Assembly: GCA_025450575.1 (NCBI GenBank)
Contig: JANWHE010000009.1
Span: 1-52,666 of the forward strand
DNA: 52,666 bases
From: Candidatus Saccharimonadales bacterium
GTDB taxonomy: Bacteria > Patescibacteriota > Saccharimonadia > Saccharimonadales > UBA10212
Direction of reading: 5' to 3'
Shown here: piece after piece, positions 9,855 through 19,645 of the stretch
Position numbering within the stretch: position 1 is the first letter of the stretch
How the letters are laid out: the number at the start of each line of letters is the position of its first letter
Position numbers and translations under genes: made by a program
The notes under the pieces: generated by a model
What the model was told of the DNA's origin: nothing
Database searches by the model: none
The model's input: the letters and a program-made list of their open reading frames with translations, nothing else

Positions 9855-11450
9855 ATGCAAGATGTCCGGTCACAGGAAGAGGGGGTAGCCGCCCGGCGCG
9901 CCCAAGTCCTGGGGCTCAGTTATGTCGATACCTCTAAGCTGCAGAAACAGCTGTATAAGAATGTCTTAAGCGCCACGGAGATGTATCAGCTCAAAGTGGT
10001 GCCGCTGGTGGCCGATGCCCACAATATCCACTTCGGCATTCTGACCACTACCGCCCAGCAGACTATCAATAATCTGCGCGGCCGTTTTACCGATCAGCGG
10101 CTGGTCTTTTCGGTTATCTCCGATTCTGGCTTCAAAGAATATATGAGCCTCTATGATCCGCCTAAGAAGGTTGACTATGAAGACATCAGCCTGGCGGATG
10201 ACCGATCCAGCCAACTGATCGACCAGGTCAGCCGGACGCTGGACCAGGTGCGGCCGGACGATATGCTGGCTTACCTTGTGCAGCAGGCTTACCAGCTGAA
10301 AGCCAGTGATATCCACCTGGAATGCCAGAAAGAGAATATCAGGGTCAGGTTCCGCGTGCATGGCGTTCTACACCCCGTGGCCTATATCGGCCACGACAAG
10401 TACCGCCACTTCGTGGCCAGCCTAGCCAGCGCCGCCAATGTCTATGCCGAAGCTACGGAGCCGCAGACCGGCCACATCAGCCGGGCTTATAAATTGGCGA
10501 CCGGCGAAGAGGTTACGGTCAACCTGCGCGTGGAAACCGTGCCATCGGTTTATGGGATGGATGCCGTCATGCGGCTGTTCAATATGGATCTCCAGATGCT
10601 CAAGCTGGAGAATCTGGGCTTAAGTCAAAAAGAGACCGCGGTCGTCGATGATATCATCCAGCATCCGACTGGCATGGTGCTGATTGTCGGGCCCACCGGC
10701 TCGGGCAAAACGACCACCCTTTACTCGTTGATAAATACCCTTAACACGCCGCAGCGTAAGATTATCACTCTGGAAGACCCGGTCGAGTATAATCTTCCGG
10801 GCGTCACTCAGATACCGGTGGCCGGTCAGCTGGAAGGCCATGATTTCGCCGAGCGGCTACGGGCCGTACTGCGCCTGGATCCGGACGTGGTGATGGTCGG
10901 CGAGATCCGCGACGCCGACACCGCCAAGACGGCTCTGCAGGGCGCCTTGACCGGACATCTGGTGCTCAGCACCTTCCATGCCAGCAGCAGCGCCGCCGCC
11001 CTGACGCGGATGGCCGATATGGTCGGCATAAACCCGCTGTTCGCCAGCGCCATACACCTGGTGATGGCCCAGCGCCTGGTCCGCCGGCTGGATGATACCA
11101 CTAAACAGCCGTACGAACCGGACGAAGCTCTGCGGGCCCAGGTCCAAGGCGTCCTAGACAGCCTGCCGCCCGGCGAAGATAAACCGGACATCAGCGGGCT
11201 CAAACTGTATAAGCCGGGCAGTTCGCCGCAGTATCCGTTCGGCTTCAGCGGCCAGCTGGCCATCCGCGAGCAGTTTCAGATGACGGCCGGCGTCCAGCAG
11301 CTGCTTAAGCTGCCGGTCAATCAGATAACCACCGAAAGCCTGGAAGCCCAAGCCGTCAAAGACGGTATGCGTACCATGCTGCAGGACGGCGTCTTAAAGG
11401 CTATTGCCGGCTTAACAACGCTCGAAGAAGTCTACCGGGTCGCCGGCTGA
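9855..11450 (+). CDS. pilB: type II/IV secretion ATPase, PilB/GspE family
   Basis: Walker A GPTGSGKTTTLYSLI; Asp box and DPDVVMVGEIRDADTAKTALQGALTGHLVLSTFHA. Confidence 0.92.
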   Translation: MQDVRSQEEGVAARRAQVLGLSYVDTSKLQKQLYKNVLSATEMYQLKVVPLVADAHNIHFGILTTTAQQTINNLRGRFTDQRLVFSVISDSGFKEYMSLYDPPKKVDYEDISLADDRSSQLIDQVSRTLDQVRPDDMLAYLVQQAYQLKASDIHLECQKENIRVRFRVHGVLHPVAYIGHDKYRHFVASLASAANVYAEATEPQTGHISRAYKLATGEEVTVNLRVETVPSVYGMDAVMRLFNMDLQMLKLENLGLSQKETAVVDDIIQHPTGMVLIVGPTGSGKTTTLYSLINTLNTPQRKIITLEDPVEYNLPGVTQIPVAGQLEGHDFAERLRAVLRLDPDVVMVGEIRDADTAKTALQGALTGHLVLSTFHASSSAAALTRMADMVGINPLFASAIHLVMAQRLVRRLDDTTKQPYEPDEALRAQVQGVLDSLPPGEDKPDISGLKLYKPGSSPQYPFGFSGQLAIREQFQMTAGVQQLLKLPVNQITTESLEAQAVKDGMRTMLQDGVLKAIAGLTTLEEVYRVAG

Positions 11451-11503
11451 GACCGCCCAAAGGGTTGCTTAAGGTGTTAAGATAGTGTAAAATTTATCAG
11501 TCT

Positions 11504-12091
11504 ATGGAAAGTGTTGCCCGTAAGGTATCCGATAAACAGAAGAAAAAAGCCGTCGTCGATGTCCGGCCCGGCGATACCGTTCGCGTGCACCAGAAAATCC
11601 GCGAAGGCGGTAAGGAACGTATCCAGATTTTCGAAGGCCTGGTCATCAAAGCCAGCCGCAAAAACAGCCTGACCAGCAGCTTTGCCGTCCGCCGCATCGC
11701 CAGCGGTATCGGCGTGGAAAAATCATTTTTAATCCATTCGCCAAATATCCTTAAAGTGGAGATTGTCCGCCGCAGCAAAGTCCGCCGCAACTACCTGACC
11801 TACATGCGCGAGCTGACCGGCAAGAGCGCTCGTTTAACGGGGGTAGATTTTGATAAGAAATCCGTGAATGAGATCAAAGACGAGGCCGCCGAAGCCGAAG
11901 AAGAGCGTATCCACGAAGAGCAGGTCGCCGATTATGATCCCGCGGCCGCCAAGGCCGAAAAAGCCGCCGAAGAGGCCGAAGCCGCGGCCGCTACCGCCGA
12001 AGCGCCTAAATCCGAATCCGAGAAAATCGAAGAGCAGCCTAAAGAAAAAGCCGAAGCCAAAGGGCCGGCCGAACCCCAGAACAAAGAATAG
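11504..12091 (+). CDS. rplS: 50S ribosomal protein L19 with acidic Ala/Glu-rich C-terminal extension
   Basis: PGDTVRVHQKIREGGKERIQIFEGLVIKASR...FLIHSPNILKVEIVRRSKVRRNYLTYMRELTGKSARL. Confidence 0.95.
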   Translation: MESVARKVSDKQKKKAVVDVRPGDTVRVHQKIREGGKERIQIFEGLVIKASRKNSLTSSFAVRRIASGIGVEKSFLIHSPNILKVEIVRRSKVRRNYLTYMRELTGKSARLTGVDFDKKSVNEIKDEAAEAEEERIHEEQVADYDPAAAKAEKAAEEAEAAAATAEAPKSESEKIEEQPKEKAEAKGPAEPQNKE

Positions 12092-12093
12092 CC

Positions 12094-12188
12094 GCGAGCC
12101 TCTTCCAAAACGGAGCCCGTTCCACGCGGGGCCTAAACGGCTCCGGTTGCTACTAGGGCATCCACGCTCCTTTTTGGAAGACACTCGC
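12094..12188 (+). ncRNA. candidate structured RNA / mRNA element between rplS and rnhB
   Basis: Long-range helix GCGAG-CCT-CTTCCAAAA-C-GGAGC / GCTCC-T-TTTTGGAAG-ACA-CTCGC enclosing CCGTT..AACGG and GGTTGC..GCATCC hairpins. Confidence 0.45.
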
Positions 12189-12230
12189 TCCAACTAGACA
12201 GAGAGTAGTGCTAATGGCATACTTTTAGAC

Positions 12231-12785
12231 ATGATAGGGGTAGACGAAGTGGGGAGGGGCTGTTTAGCCGGGCCGCTGCTGGTCGTAGCCGCCAGAGCTA
12301 AATCGGAGTTGCCACTGGCGCTCAAGGACTCCAAATTATTATCAAGAAAACAGAGGGAAAAAATACTTGACTTGTTAAGTATTTCCTGCGAATGGGGCGA
12401 AGGCTGGGTGAAGTGTTCGGAAATCGACAAACTGGGATTATCCAAAGCGTTGGCGCTAGGCGGCCGTAGAGCGCTGGAAAGTTTAGGCGCAAAGTCTGAT
12501 GATGAGATCATCCTGGACGGTAAGTTCAATTACGTGCCGAAGAAGTTCAGAAATTCCCAAGCTATCATAAAAGCTGACAACTCAATCCCGATAGTTTCGG
12601 CCGCCAGCATCATCGCTAAAGTCACCCGCGACTGCTATATGGTGGAATTGGCGAAAAGGCACCCGCTTTACGATTTTGAGAATCACGTCGGCTACGGCAC
12701 CAAAGCCCACATGCTTGCGCTCAAACGCCGCGGCGCGCTTAAATACGTGCACCGGCTGACATTCGCGCCGATCGCCAATCTTTAA
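12231..12785 (+). CDS. rnhB: ribonuclease HII
   Basis: MIGVDEVGRGCLAGPLLVVA, DSKLLS, SAASIIAKVTRD. Confidence 0.96.
   Translation: MIGVDEVGRGCLAGPLLVVAARAKSELPLALKDSKLLSRKQREKILDLLSISCEWGEGWVKCSEIDKLGLSKALALGGRRALESLGAKSDDEIILDGKFNYVPKKFRNSQAIIKADNSIPIVSAASIIAKVTRDCYMVELAKRHPLYDFENHVGYGTKAHMLALKRRGALKYVHRLTFAPIANL
12360..12385. repeat. palindrome repeat family copy 2 inside rnhB (inverted orientation)
   Basis: AAAATACTTGACTTGTTAAGTATTTC; reverse complement matches the gatB copy at 24 of 26 positions. Confidence 0.85.
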
Positions 12786-12821
12786 CGAAGACTAGTTATA
12801 AAAACCACAGAGCAAGGCTTG

Positions 12822-13139
12822 ATGGCCGAAAAGGCCTTGGCTGATCTGCTGGAGCAGCAGGGTTTTGAGATAATCGACCGTAACTGGAAAACCAAAGTCT
12901 GCGAGATCGATATAGTCGCCCAAAACCGCGGCGCCGTGTTTTTCGTGGAAGTAAAATACCGGCGCGGCGATTTCCAGGGCGACGGCTTTGAATACATTAC
13001 GGCTCAAAAACTTCATAAAATGAATTTTGCCGCCGAAATCTGGAAACAGACTTATAAATGGGGCGGCGATTACCGGCTGATGGCGGCGGCCGTCAGCGGA
13101 CCGGATTGTGAGGATATCCAGCTGATCGAGCTGGATTAA
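12822..13139 (+). CDS. UPF0102/YraN-family endonuclease-like protein
   Basis: MAEKALADLLEQQGFEIIDRNWKTKVCEIDIVAQNRGAVFFVEVKYR. Confidence 0.9.
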   Translation: MAEKALADLLEQQGFEIIDRNWKTKVCEIDIVAQNRGAVFFVEVKYRRGDFQGDGFEYITAQKLHKMNFAAEIWKQTYKWGGDYRLMAAAVSGPDCEDIQLIELD

Positions 13140-15706
13140 AGGTTTTTAAGCCAGTCTTTGACCGATTGTTCGTTGCGCTGGCGCCAGCTGATGCGTCCTG
13201 CGATTTCCTCGATGCCCAGCTGGATGGCCCGCTCCAAAGCCAGGTTGGTCTTCGGTCCGAAAAACGTTTCATATTCAGCCAGCTGCTCGGACTTGGAAAA
13301 AACCATCGCCGAATAGCGCGGGAAACGGTCATAAGATTTATCGCTGCCGTAATTTTTTTCCACCCAGTCCCAACTATCCTGCAGCCATCGCCAAGCCGCG
13401 TCCGTAGCGTAGCGATTGCGCATTAACCAAGCGAACCAAGTCGGCGCATCCTGCAGCCGGACGTCCGGCCCGGCAATCATCGAGAGCAGCTGCTTGATTT
13501 TGGTGGCCTGGCGCGTAGAGCTTAGCTCGGAAGCTACCTCGTCTTTCTCGTCGGCGTTCTGTAGCGAGCTATGAAGGCTGAGTAACCGGTTAAAGTCGGA
13601 ATCTGTCCCATAACGCACGCCTATGAAGTAAACGACCGACCGGATGTCCGGCGCTAAATCGGCCGGCTCTTTGAAGTTCTTAAACAGTCTTAGCCCCTCT
13701 TCGATTACCGCCGGCTCTTCGGCGGCCGCCGCTAGGCTTAAGGCCAGGCCGCGAAGTTTGAGTCTTTGGGCCGGTTCGTTTTTAGCGGCTACCCAGCCCA
13801 GCTCCTTGACTAGCGGCGCGGCCAGCGGCCGGATAAAACCATTAAGTTTCTTTTCTAGTGCCTCATTTTTATCAATCAAGTTCCGGGCGTTGCCGATGAT
13901 TCCGGCCAGCATGCTCCAGACGGCCTCGTCACGTTCATTTATGTAAGCCGGTAGCAATTGGACGTTCTGCAGGGTGGAGACCTGGCCGGCCCGTTCCAGC
14001 AGCAGGTAGTTCTGGACCAGGAGTAACCGGTCAATCGGGGTCAGGACGCCTTTTCGGGTGGCGGCCAATATCTCTTCAAAGTGGCGCTCATTCTGATACT
14101 TGGCCACGAAATAGCTATGGCCATCATGATTCAGAGTCAGTGGGTAGTTTGCTTTTCCAGTGACCGTAAGGGTGCTCTTGGTGGTCTTAAGAAGCGGTTT
14201 ATCTAGCGGCAGAGAGGCCGCCAGCGGCACTTGCCAGACGGATTTCGGACCGGGATCCTGGCCGACGACCAGCCGCTGCTGGGTCAGCGTAAGTTCTTGG
14301 CCGCCCGGCAAGTAATCGACTTCGACCACCGGATAGCCCGGTTTTTGCAGCCAAGTGCGCATGATGCCGCTAATCTTGATGCCGCTGGCCTTTTCCAGAT
14401 GGTTCCATAGGTCGTCAGCCACCGTGTTCCGGTAGGCGAACTCCTCAAAATAACGCTTTAAGCCGACTCTGAAATTATCTTCGCCGACCAAGTGGCGGAC
14501 CATGTTCAGCAGACTGCCGCCTTTGGCGTAGACGATCGAAGGATCGAATATCGAGGCCAGCTCGTCCGGGTGGTTCACTTCGGTTTGGACGGCTTGAACC
14601 GTAGGCAGGCAATCACGGGCCAAGGCGCTGCCGATTTCGCGGCGCGCGAACTCGTTCCAGATATCCCATTCCGGAAACAGCTCGTCGACCGCCCGATATT
14701 CCATAAGGTCGGCGAAGCTTTCATTCAGCCACAAGTCGTTCCACCATTCCATGGTCACTAAGTTGCCGAACCATTGGTGGGCCAGCTCGTGGCAGATGAC
14801 CATCGCCACGAACTGTTTAGTTTCAATAGAGCTGCTTTTAGGATTGACGTAAAGCACCGATTCGCGGAAGGTCACTAGCCCCCAGTTCTCCATGGCCCCA
14901 GCCGAAAAATCCGGCAGACCGATAAGATCGAGCTTCGGCAGCGGGTAGGCGACGCTGTAATAATCTTCGAAAAATTCCAGGCAGCGGACGGCGGTATCTA
15001 ACGCGAAATCCGTCAGCTTGACCTTATCAGGCGTGGCGTAAACACGCACCTCGACACCTGTTTTAGTCTTGGCCGATTTATAACCCAGTTCGCCGTAGGC
15101 GAAAGCTAGTAAGTAGGGGCTCATCCTGGGGGTGGTCTCGAACTTCGTCTCCAGCAGCCGGTCGCCTTTGGTCTGGGATTTTATAGGCGTGTTGGCGATG
15201 ACGGTCTCATCGGCCGGTGAAACAAGAGTCAAGTCGAAGGCGGCTTTGGCCTCCGGTTCGTCAATGCACGGGAAGGCTTCGCGGGCATGGTGGCTCTCGA
15301 ACTGGGTGGCAATCAGCTGCTTTTTGACGCCGCCAACCTCGAAATTACAGGGATATATGCCGTGCATCGGCTCGGTGATTTTGCCGGAAAACTCCAGTTC
15401 AACCGTGTACCTTCCCGGGTAAAGCTGCTCAGCAGCGTGCAGGCGCAGTTCGTCGAAAGATTTCTGGATATTTATTCTCTCGACCGCTATCCGGGCGTCG
15501 CCGGACCGTTTGTCGTGCCGGATTATTCCGGCCGTTTTGATTTTCAGATCTTTCTGATGCAAGGTGATTCTGGAGCTCGGCCGGCCGGTTTTGCGGCCCT
15601 TGATAACGACGCGGCCGGTGAACTCCATTTTGCCGCGGTCGGGCGTTAAGAACAGATCATAATGGTCTGGCTGGAACTCCCTAAAAAGTCGTTTTACCTT
15701 CTTCAC
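13136..15706 (-). CDS. M1 family zinc aminopeptidase
   Basis: GAMENWG and HELAHQWFGNLVTMEWWNDLWLNESFA; start placed at GTG 15706 by -10 spacing, alternative ATG 15724. Confidence 0.95.
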   Translation of the reverse strand: MKKVKRLFREFQPDHYDLFLTPDRGKMEFTGRVVIKGRKTGRPSSRITLHQKDLKIKTAGIIRHDKRSGDARIAVERINIQKSFDELRLHAAEQLYPGRYTVELEFSGKITEPMHGIYPCNFEVGGVKKQLIATQFESHHAREAFPCIDEPEAKAAFDLTLVSPADETVIANTPIKSQTKGDRLLETKFETTPRMSPYLLAFAYGELGYKSAKTKTGVEVRVYATPDKVKLTDFALDTAVRCLEFFEDYYSVAYPLPKLDLIGLPDFSAGAMENWGLVTFRESVLYVNPKSSSIETKQFVAMVICHELAHQWFGNLVTMEWWNDLWLNESFADLMEYRAVDELFPEWDIWNEFARREIGSALARDCLPTVQAVQTEVNHPDELASIFDPSIVYAKGGSLLNMVRHLVGEDNFRVGLKRYFEEFAYRNTVADDLWNHLEKASGIKISGIMRTWLQKPGYPVVEVDYLPGGQELTLTQQRLVVGQDPGPKSVWQVPLAASLPLDKPLLKTTKSTLTVTGKANYPLTLNHDGHSYFVAKYQNERHFEEILAATRKGVLTPIDRLLLVQNYLLLERAGQVSTLQNVQLLPAYINERDEAVWSMLAGIIGNARNLIDKNEALEKKLNGFIRPLAAPLVKELGWVAAKNEPAQRLKLRGLALSLAAAAEEPAVIEEGLRLFKNFKEPADLAPDIRSVVYFIGVRYGTDSDFNRLLSLHSSLQNADEKDEVASELSSTRQATKIKQLLSMIAGPDVRLQDAPTWFAWLMRNRYATDAAWRWLQDSWDWVEKNYGSDKSYDRFPRYSAMVFSKSEQLAEYETFFGPKTNLALERAIQLGIEEIAGRISWRQRNEQSVKDWLKNL

Positions 15707-15754
15707 TTTGCAATAGTTTAACATCTAAAAGCTTGCTATCTGTAAGCATTTTGA

Positions 15755-15760
15755 TATAAT
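15755..15760 (+). promoter_or_regulatory. -10 box of nusA promoter
   Basis: TATAAT with TTGCTA about 16 nt upstream. Confidence 0.6.
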
Positions 15761-15771
15761 TAATTCAGTTC

Positions 15772-15796
15772 ATCCGGCCGGCAGGTCGGATTTTTT
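15772..15796 (+). terminator. terminator-like hairpin in nusA 5' leader (putative attenuator)
   Basis: ATCCGGCC GGCA GGTCGGAT followed by TTTTT; lies between promoter and SD/ATG of nusA. Confidence 0.65.
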
Positions 15797-15814
15797 CATG
15801 AAAAGGAGTTAAAA

Positions 15815-16993
15815 ATGGAAATGGATTTTAAACAGTTGGCGCAGGCAATCAAGCTGATCGCCGAAGAAAAAAACCTGCCCGAAGAGCAGGTCCAAGAGAT
15901 AGTTCAACAGGCTTTGGCCGCCGCTTGGCGCCGCGACTACGGCGACCGCGAACAAGAGGTCCGGGTGACCATGAATCTGAATACCGGCGAAGTCACCGCT
16001 TACGTCACCAAAGAAATCGTCGATGAGGTCGAGAACCCGCATCTGCAGATTAGCCTGGGTGATGCTCAAGTCATCAGAAAGAACGCGAAGGTCGGCGAAA
16101 CCGTTGAGATAGTCCAGAAAGTCGAAGATTTCGGCCGGGTAGCCGCCCAGACCGCCAAACAGGTGATTTTGCAGCGCCTGCGGGAAGCCGAGCGCGAGAT
16201 TGTGCTGGCCGAATACGAGGACAAGATCGGCGGCATCGTTAATGGCACCGTAACCCGCGTCGAAGGCCGTGTGGTCCGCATCGAGCTAGGCCGGGCCCAA
16301 GGCCTGATGCCGGCCAGCGAACAGATCCAGGGCGAACGCTATTACCCCGGACAGCGCCTTAAATTTTATCTGAAAGACGTCGAAAAAAGTTTCCGCGGCC
16401 CGCAGCTGATAGTCAGCCGCGGCTCCAAGGAATTCATCGAATTGTTATTCGCCTCCGAAGTGCCGGAAATGGAGAATAAGGCGGTAGAGATAAAGGCCGT
16501 GGCCCGCGAAGCCGGCGTGCGGTCCAAAATCGCCGTCAGCTCCAATGTCCAGGGCGTCGACCCGGTCGGCACCTTCGTGGGCGGCCATGGTACGCGCATC
16601 AACGCCGTCCGCGATGAAATCGGCAGCCAGGAAATGATTGATATCGTCGTCTGGGACGAGGACAAAGCTACTTTCGTCGCCAACGCCATGAAGCCGGCCA
16701 ACGTCGCCAGAGTAGAGATCAAGGGCGAAAAAGCCAAAGTCATAGTGCCGGAAGACCAGCTTAGCATCGCTATCGGCAAAGCCGGCCAGAACGTGCGTTT
16801 AGCCGGCAAGCTGACCGGTTACGAATTGGATGTCGAGGCCGATAAACCGGCCGGCGCGGTTGAGCAGACGGTCCCGGCGCCCAGCGAAGGCGTGGAATCT
16901 AAGCCGGTAATCCAGAAGCTGAAGAAAAAATCCGACCTGGAGAATTCACTGCTGGAAGCTATCGAAGAACACGGCACCGATACCAGTAAATAA
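15815..16993 (+). CDS. nusA: transcription termination/antitermination factor NusA
   Basis: NusA N-domain, S1 and KH domains: GARVEIKGEKAKVIVPEDQLSIAIGKAGQNVRLAGKLTGYELDV-type segment; AAGGAG SD. Confidence 0.95.
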   Translation: MEMDFKQLAQAIKLIAEEKNLPEEQVQEIVQQALAAAWRRDYGDREQEVRVTMNLNTGEVTAYVTKEIVDEVENPHLQISLGDAQVIRKNAKVGETVEIVQKVEDFGRVAAQTAKQVILQRLREAEREIVLAEYEDKIGGIVNGTVTRVEGRVVRIELGRAQGLMPASEQIQGERYYPGQRLKFYLKDVEKSFRGPQLIVSRGSKEFIELLFASEVPEMENKAVEIKAVAREAGVRSKIAVSSNVQGVDPVGTFVGGHGTRINAVRDEIGSQEMIDIVVWDEDKATFVANAMKPANVARVEIKGEKAKVIVPEDQLSIAIGKAGQNVRLAGKLTGYELDVEADKPAGAVEQTVPAPSEGVESKPVIQKLKKKSDLENSLLEAIEEHGTDTSK

Positions 16994-17012
16994 GAATTAA
17001 TCCGGTTTTAAA

Positions 17013-17039
17013 TTAGCACTCTTGACACTAGAGTGCTAA
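17013..17039. promoter_or_regulatory. CIRCE operator (HrcA-binding site) overlapping clpC promoter
   Basis: TTAGCACTC-N9-GAGTGCTAA, exact canonical arms; TTGACA -35 lies in the spacer. Confidence 0.93.
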
Positions 17040-17132
17040 TTTTTGTATCATACAAGTACGCTGAATCGCTTTTCTCAATCTGTAAAAGAGGTTACAGCTA
17101 AAGCTAAGATTTAGAGGGTATAAAATAAGTAT

Positions 17133-19625
17133 ATGATTCCAAATTCACCGGATTTTCAAGAATTCTTATCGCATCTGACCAATAACGCGCTACATAGCTT
17201 GCGGCACGCCGACGCCATCGCTCGCGCCAGTGGCAGCGCCTACATCGGTACGGAGCATTTATTACTGGGGGTACTAGCCCAAGAGGGGTCAATGGGCTCT
17301 AAGATCTTAGAGGGCGCCGGGGTGACGCTGGACAGGGCGCGTTTAGCGCTGAACCTGACGCCTAAGACCTTGGTTATTAACATGGGTGGCAAAGGTTTGT
17401 CTGAGACAGCCAAACTGACCCTTAAGATGGCCTGGGAGATCGCCCAGGAGTTCAGCCAAGACTACTGTGGAACGGAGCACGTCTTATACAGTATCCTAAG
17501 CCAGAAGAACGCCCGAGCTACGACCTTGCTGCGCGATATGAGCGTCGATATCGATGCCCTGAGCGCCGAGGTCGAGCAATTCCTGCAAAGGCAGCAGTAC
17601 GAGGGCGACGGCCAGGCGGCCGATGGCAAACGCCGTGGCAAAAACGCTAAGAAATCAGCGCTGGAATTCTTCGGCACCAACCTTACCAAACTGGCCCGCG
17701 AGAAAAAGCTGGATCCGGTAGTCGGCCGCGAACCGCAGATCAAGCGCGTCATCACTATATTGAACCGCCGCACCAAGAACAACCCGGTGCTGATCGGCGA
17801 ACCCGGCGTCGGTAAGACAGCTATCGTCGAAGGTCTGGCCCAGAGGATAGTCAACGAAGAAGTGCCGGACAGCTTATTGGACAAAAAGATTATAACTTTA
17901 GATCTGGCCGGGATGATCGCCGGCACCAAATACCGCGGTGAATTCGAAGAGCGCCTTAAAAAGGTTATCGCCGAACTGGAACAGGATAAGAACGTCATCG
18001 TCTTCATTGACGAGCTGCACTTGATCGTGGGCGCCGGAGCCGCCGAAGGCAGCATGGACGCCGGCAACATCTTAAAGCCCAGCTTGGCCCGCGGCAAGAT
18101 CCAGATGATTGGCGCCACCACCACCGACGAATACACCCGCCATATAGAAAAAGACGCCGCCCTGGAGCGCCGTTTCCAGCCGATTCAGGTCCCGGAAACC
18201 ACTCCCAGCGAGACTTTGGCCATATTGAAGGGTCTGCGCAAACACTACGAGGAATTCCATGGCGTGCGCGTCAGCGACGATGTCCTAGAAGATACCGTCA
18301 ATTTCGCCCGCCGCTATATCAACGACCGCTACATGCCGGACAAAGCCATCGACCTACTGGACGAGACCTCGGCCTATCTGCGCGTCAATAAAGGCAAGAC
18401 GCCGCCCCAGCTGCGCCAGCTGCAGAAAGAACTGAAACTGATAAACCAGCGCATCGACGAAGCCGTAGACAGCGAAGATTATGAAAAAGCCGCCCGCGAA
18501 AAACAGCGGGCCAGCCAGATCAGCGAAGACATCAAGAAACTGGAAACTACCACCCGCGCCGGCAAACCCATTATCATCAATTCCGACGACATGGCCGACA
18601 CGGTGGCCCGGATGACCGGCGTGCCGGTAACCAAAGTCATCCGTTCCGAGGCCAAATATCTGGTAAATCTCGAGAAGAACCTCGGCAAATATATCATCGG
18701 CCAGGACGAAGCCGTCGAAACCGTGTCTAAGGCCGTGCGCCGCAGCCGCTCCGGCATCTCCAGCGAAAAGCGGCCGATCGGTTCGTTCATCTTCTTGGGC
18801 CCGACCGGCGTCGGCAAAACCGAGCTGGCCCGGGTACTGGCCCGCGAATTCTTCGGATCCGAAGACGCGCTGGTCAAAATCGACATGAGCGAATTCGGCG
18901 AACGCCATACCGTCGCCCGCCTGATCGGTGCGCCGGCCGGTTACGTAGGCTATGATGACCCCGGCCAGCTGACCGACCGCATCCGCCGCCAGCCCTACAG
19001 CGTGGTGCTTTTCGACGAAATCGAAAAAGCCCACCCCGACGTCTTCAACATGCTCCTGCAGATTTTAGAGGACGGCGTGTTGAGCGACGCCAAGGGTCGC
19101 AAGATAGATTTCACCAACACTATCATTATCATGACCAGCAATATCGGCGCCGAAAAACTCCAAAAAGAAGCCAGCTTCGGTTTCTCGGCCAGTAAGTCCA
19201 CTGATTTCGACAACTTGGACGAACTGCACCAGGCCAATAAAAACATGGTCTTAGAAGAGCTTAAAAAGACCATGCGGCCGGAGCTTTTGAACCGCATCGA
19301 TAAGATCATAGCCTTCAGGGCCCTGACTCGGAAGGACGCCTTGAAGATTCTGGATATCCAACTGGAAGATTTACGGGCCCGTCTGGTCAAAAAAGGCATC
19401 GGCCTGCAGGTCAGCCCGAAAGCCAAAGAATACCTGATGGAGCGGGGGTATGACGCCCATAACGGCGCCCGGCCGATGCGCCGCCTGCTGCAAGAGACGT
19501 TGGAAGACGCTATCGCCGCCGGTCTTTTGGAAGACAATTACCATACCGGTGACGTCGTGACCGTCAACACCAAGAAAACCCCGGACCGTCAGACCGAGCT
19601 GACTTACGCTGCCGCCTTAGAGTAG
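17133..19625 (+). CDS. clpC: ATP-dependent Clp protease ATPase subunit ClpC
   Basis: Clp N-domain repeats, Walker [10 protein letters not shown] and [12 protein letters not shown]-like middle region. Confidence 0.96.
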   Translation: MIPNSPDFQEFLSHLTNNALHSLRHADAIARASGSAYIGTEHLLLGVLAQEGSMGSKILEGAGVTLDRARLALNLTPKTLVINMGGKGLSETAKLTLKMAWEIAQEFSQDYCGTEHVLYSILSQKNARATTLLRDMSVDIDALSAEVEQFLQRQQYEGDGQAADGKRRGKNAKKSALEFFGTNLTKLAREKKLDPVVGREPQIKRVITILNRRTKNNPVLIGEPGVGKTAIVEGLAQRIVNEEVPDSLLDKKIITLDLAGMIAGTKYRGEFEERLKKVIAELEQDKNVIVFIDELHLIVGAGAAEGSMDAGNILKPSLARGKIQMIGATTTDEYTRHIEKDAALERRFQPIQVPETTPSETLAILKGLRKHYEEFHGVRVSDDVLEDTVNFARRYINDRYMPDKAIDLLDETSAYLRVNKGKTPPQLRQLQKELKLINQRIDEAVDSEDYEKAAREKQRASQISEDIKKLETTTRAGKPIIINSDDMADTVARMTGVPVTKVIRSEAKYLVNLEKNLGKYIIGQDEAVETVSKAVRRSRSGISSEKRPIGSFIFLGPTGVGKTELARVLAREFFGSEDALVKIDMSEFGERHTVARLIGAPAGYVGYDDPGQLTDRIRRQPYSVVLFDEIEKAHPDVFNMLLQILEDGVLSDAKGRKIDFTNTIIIMTSNIGAEKLQKEASFGFSASKSTDFDNLDELHQANKNMVLEELKKTMRPELLNRIDKIIAFRALTRKDALKILDIQLEDLRARLVKKGIGLQVSPKAKEYLMERGYDAHNGARPMRRLLQETLEDAIAAGLLEDNYHTGDVVTVNTKKTPDRQTELTYAAALE

Positions 19626-19645
19626 CCTAAGTTATACTACTAGCA

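Noticed and set aside
12094-12188. tRNA or known housekeeping RNA between rplS and rnhB
   Set aside because: No T-loop GTTCRANNC, no acceptor/CCA, no SRP/RNase P/tmRNA signature motifs; kept only as an unassigned structured candidate.
11868-12197. Pro/Lys/Arg-rich ORF overlapping the rplS 3' end
   Set aside because: Frame-shifted reading of the Ala/Glu-rich rplS extension; low-complexity artefact.
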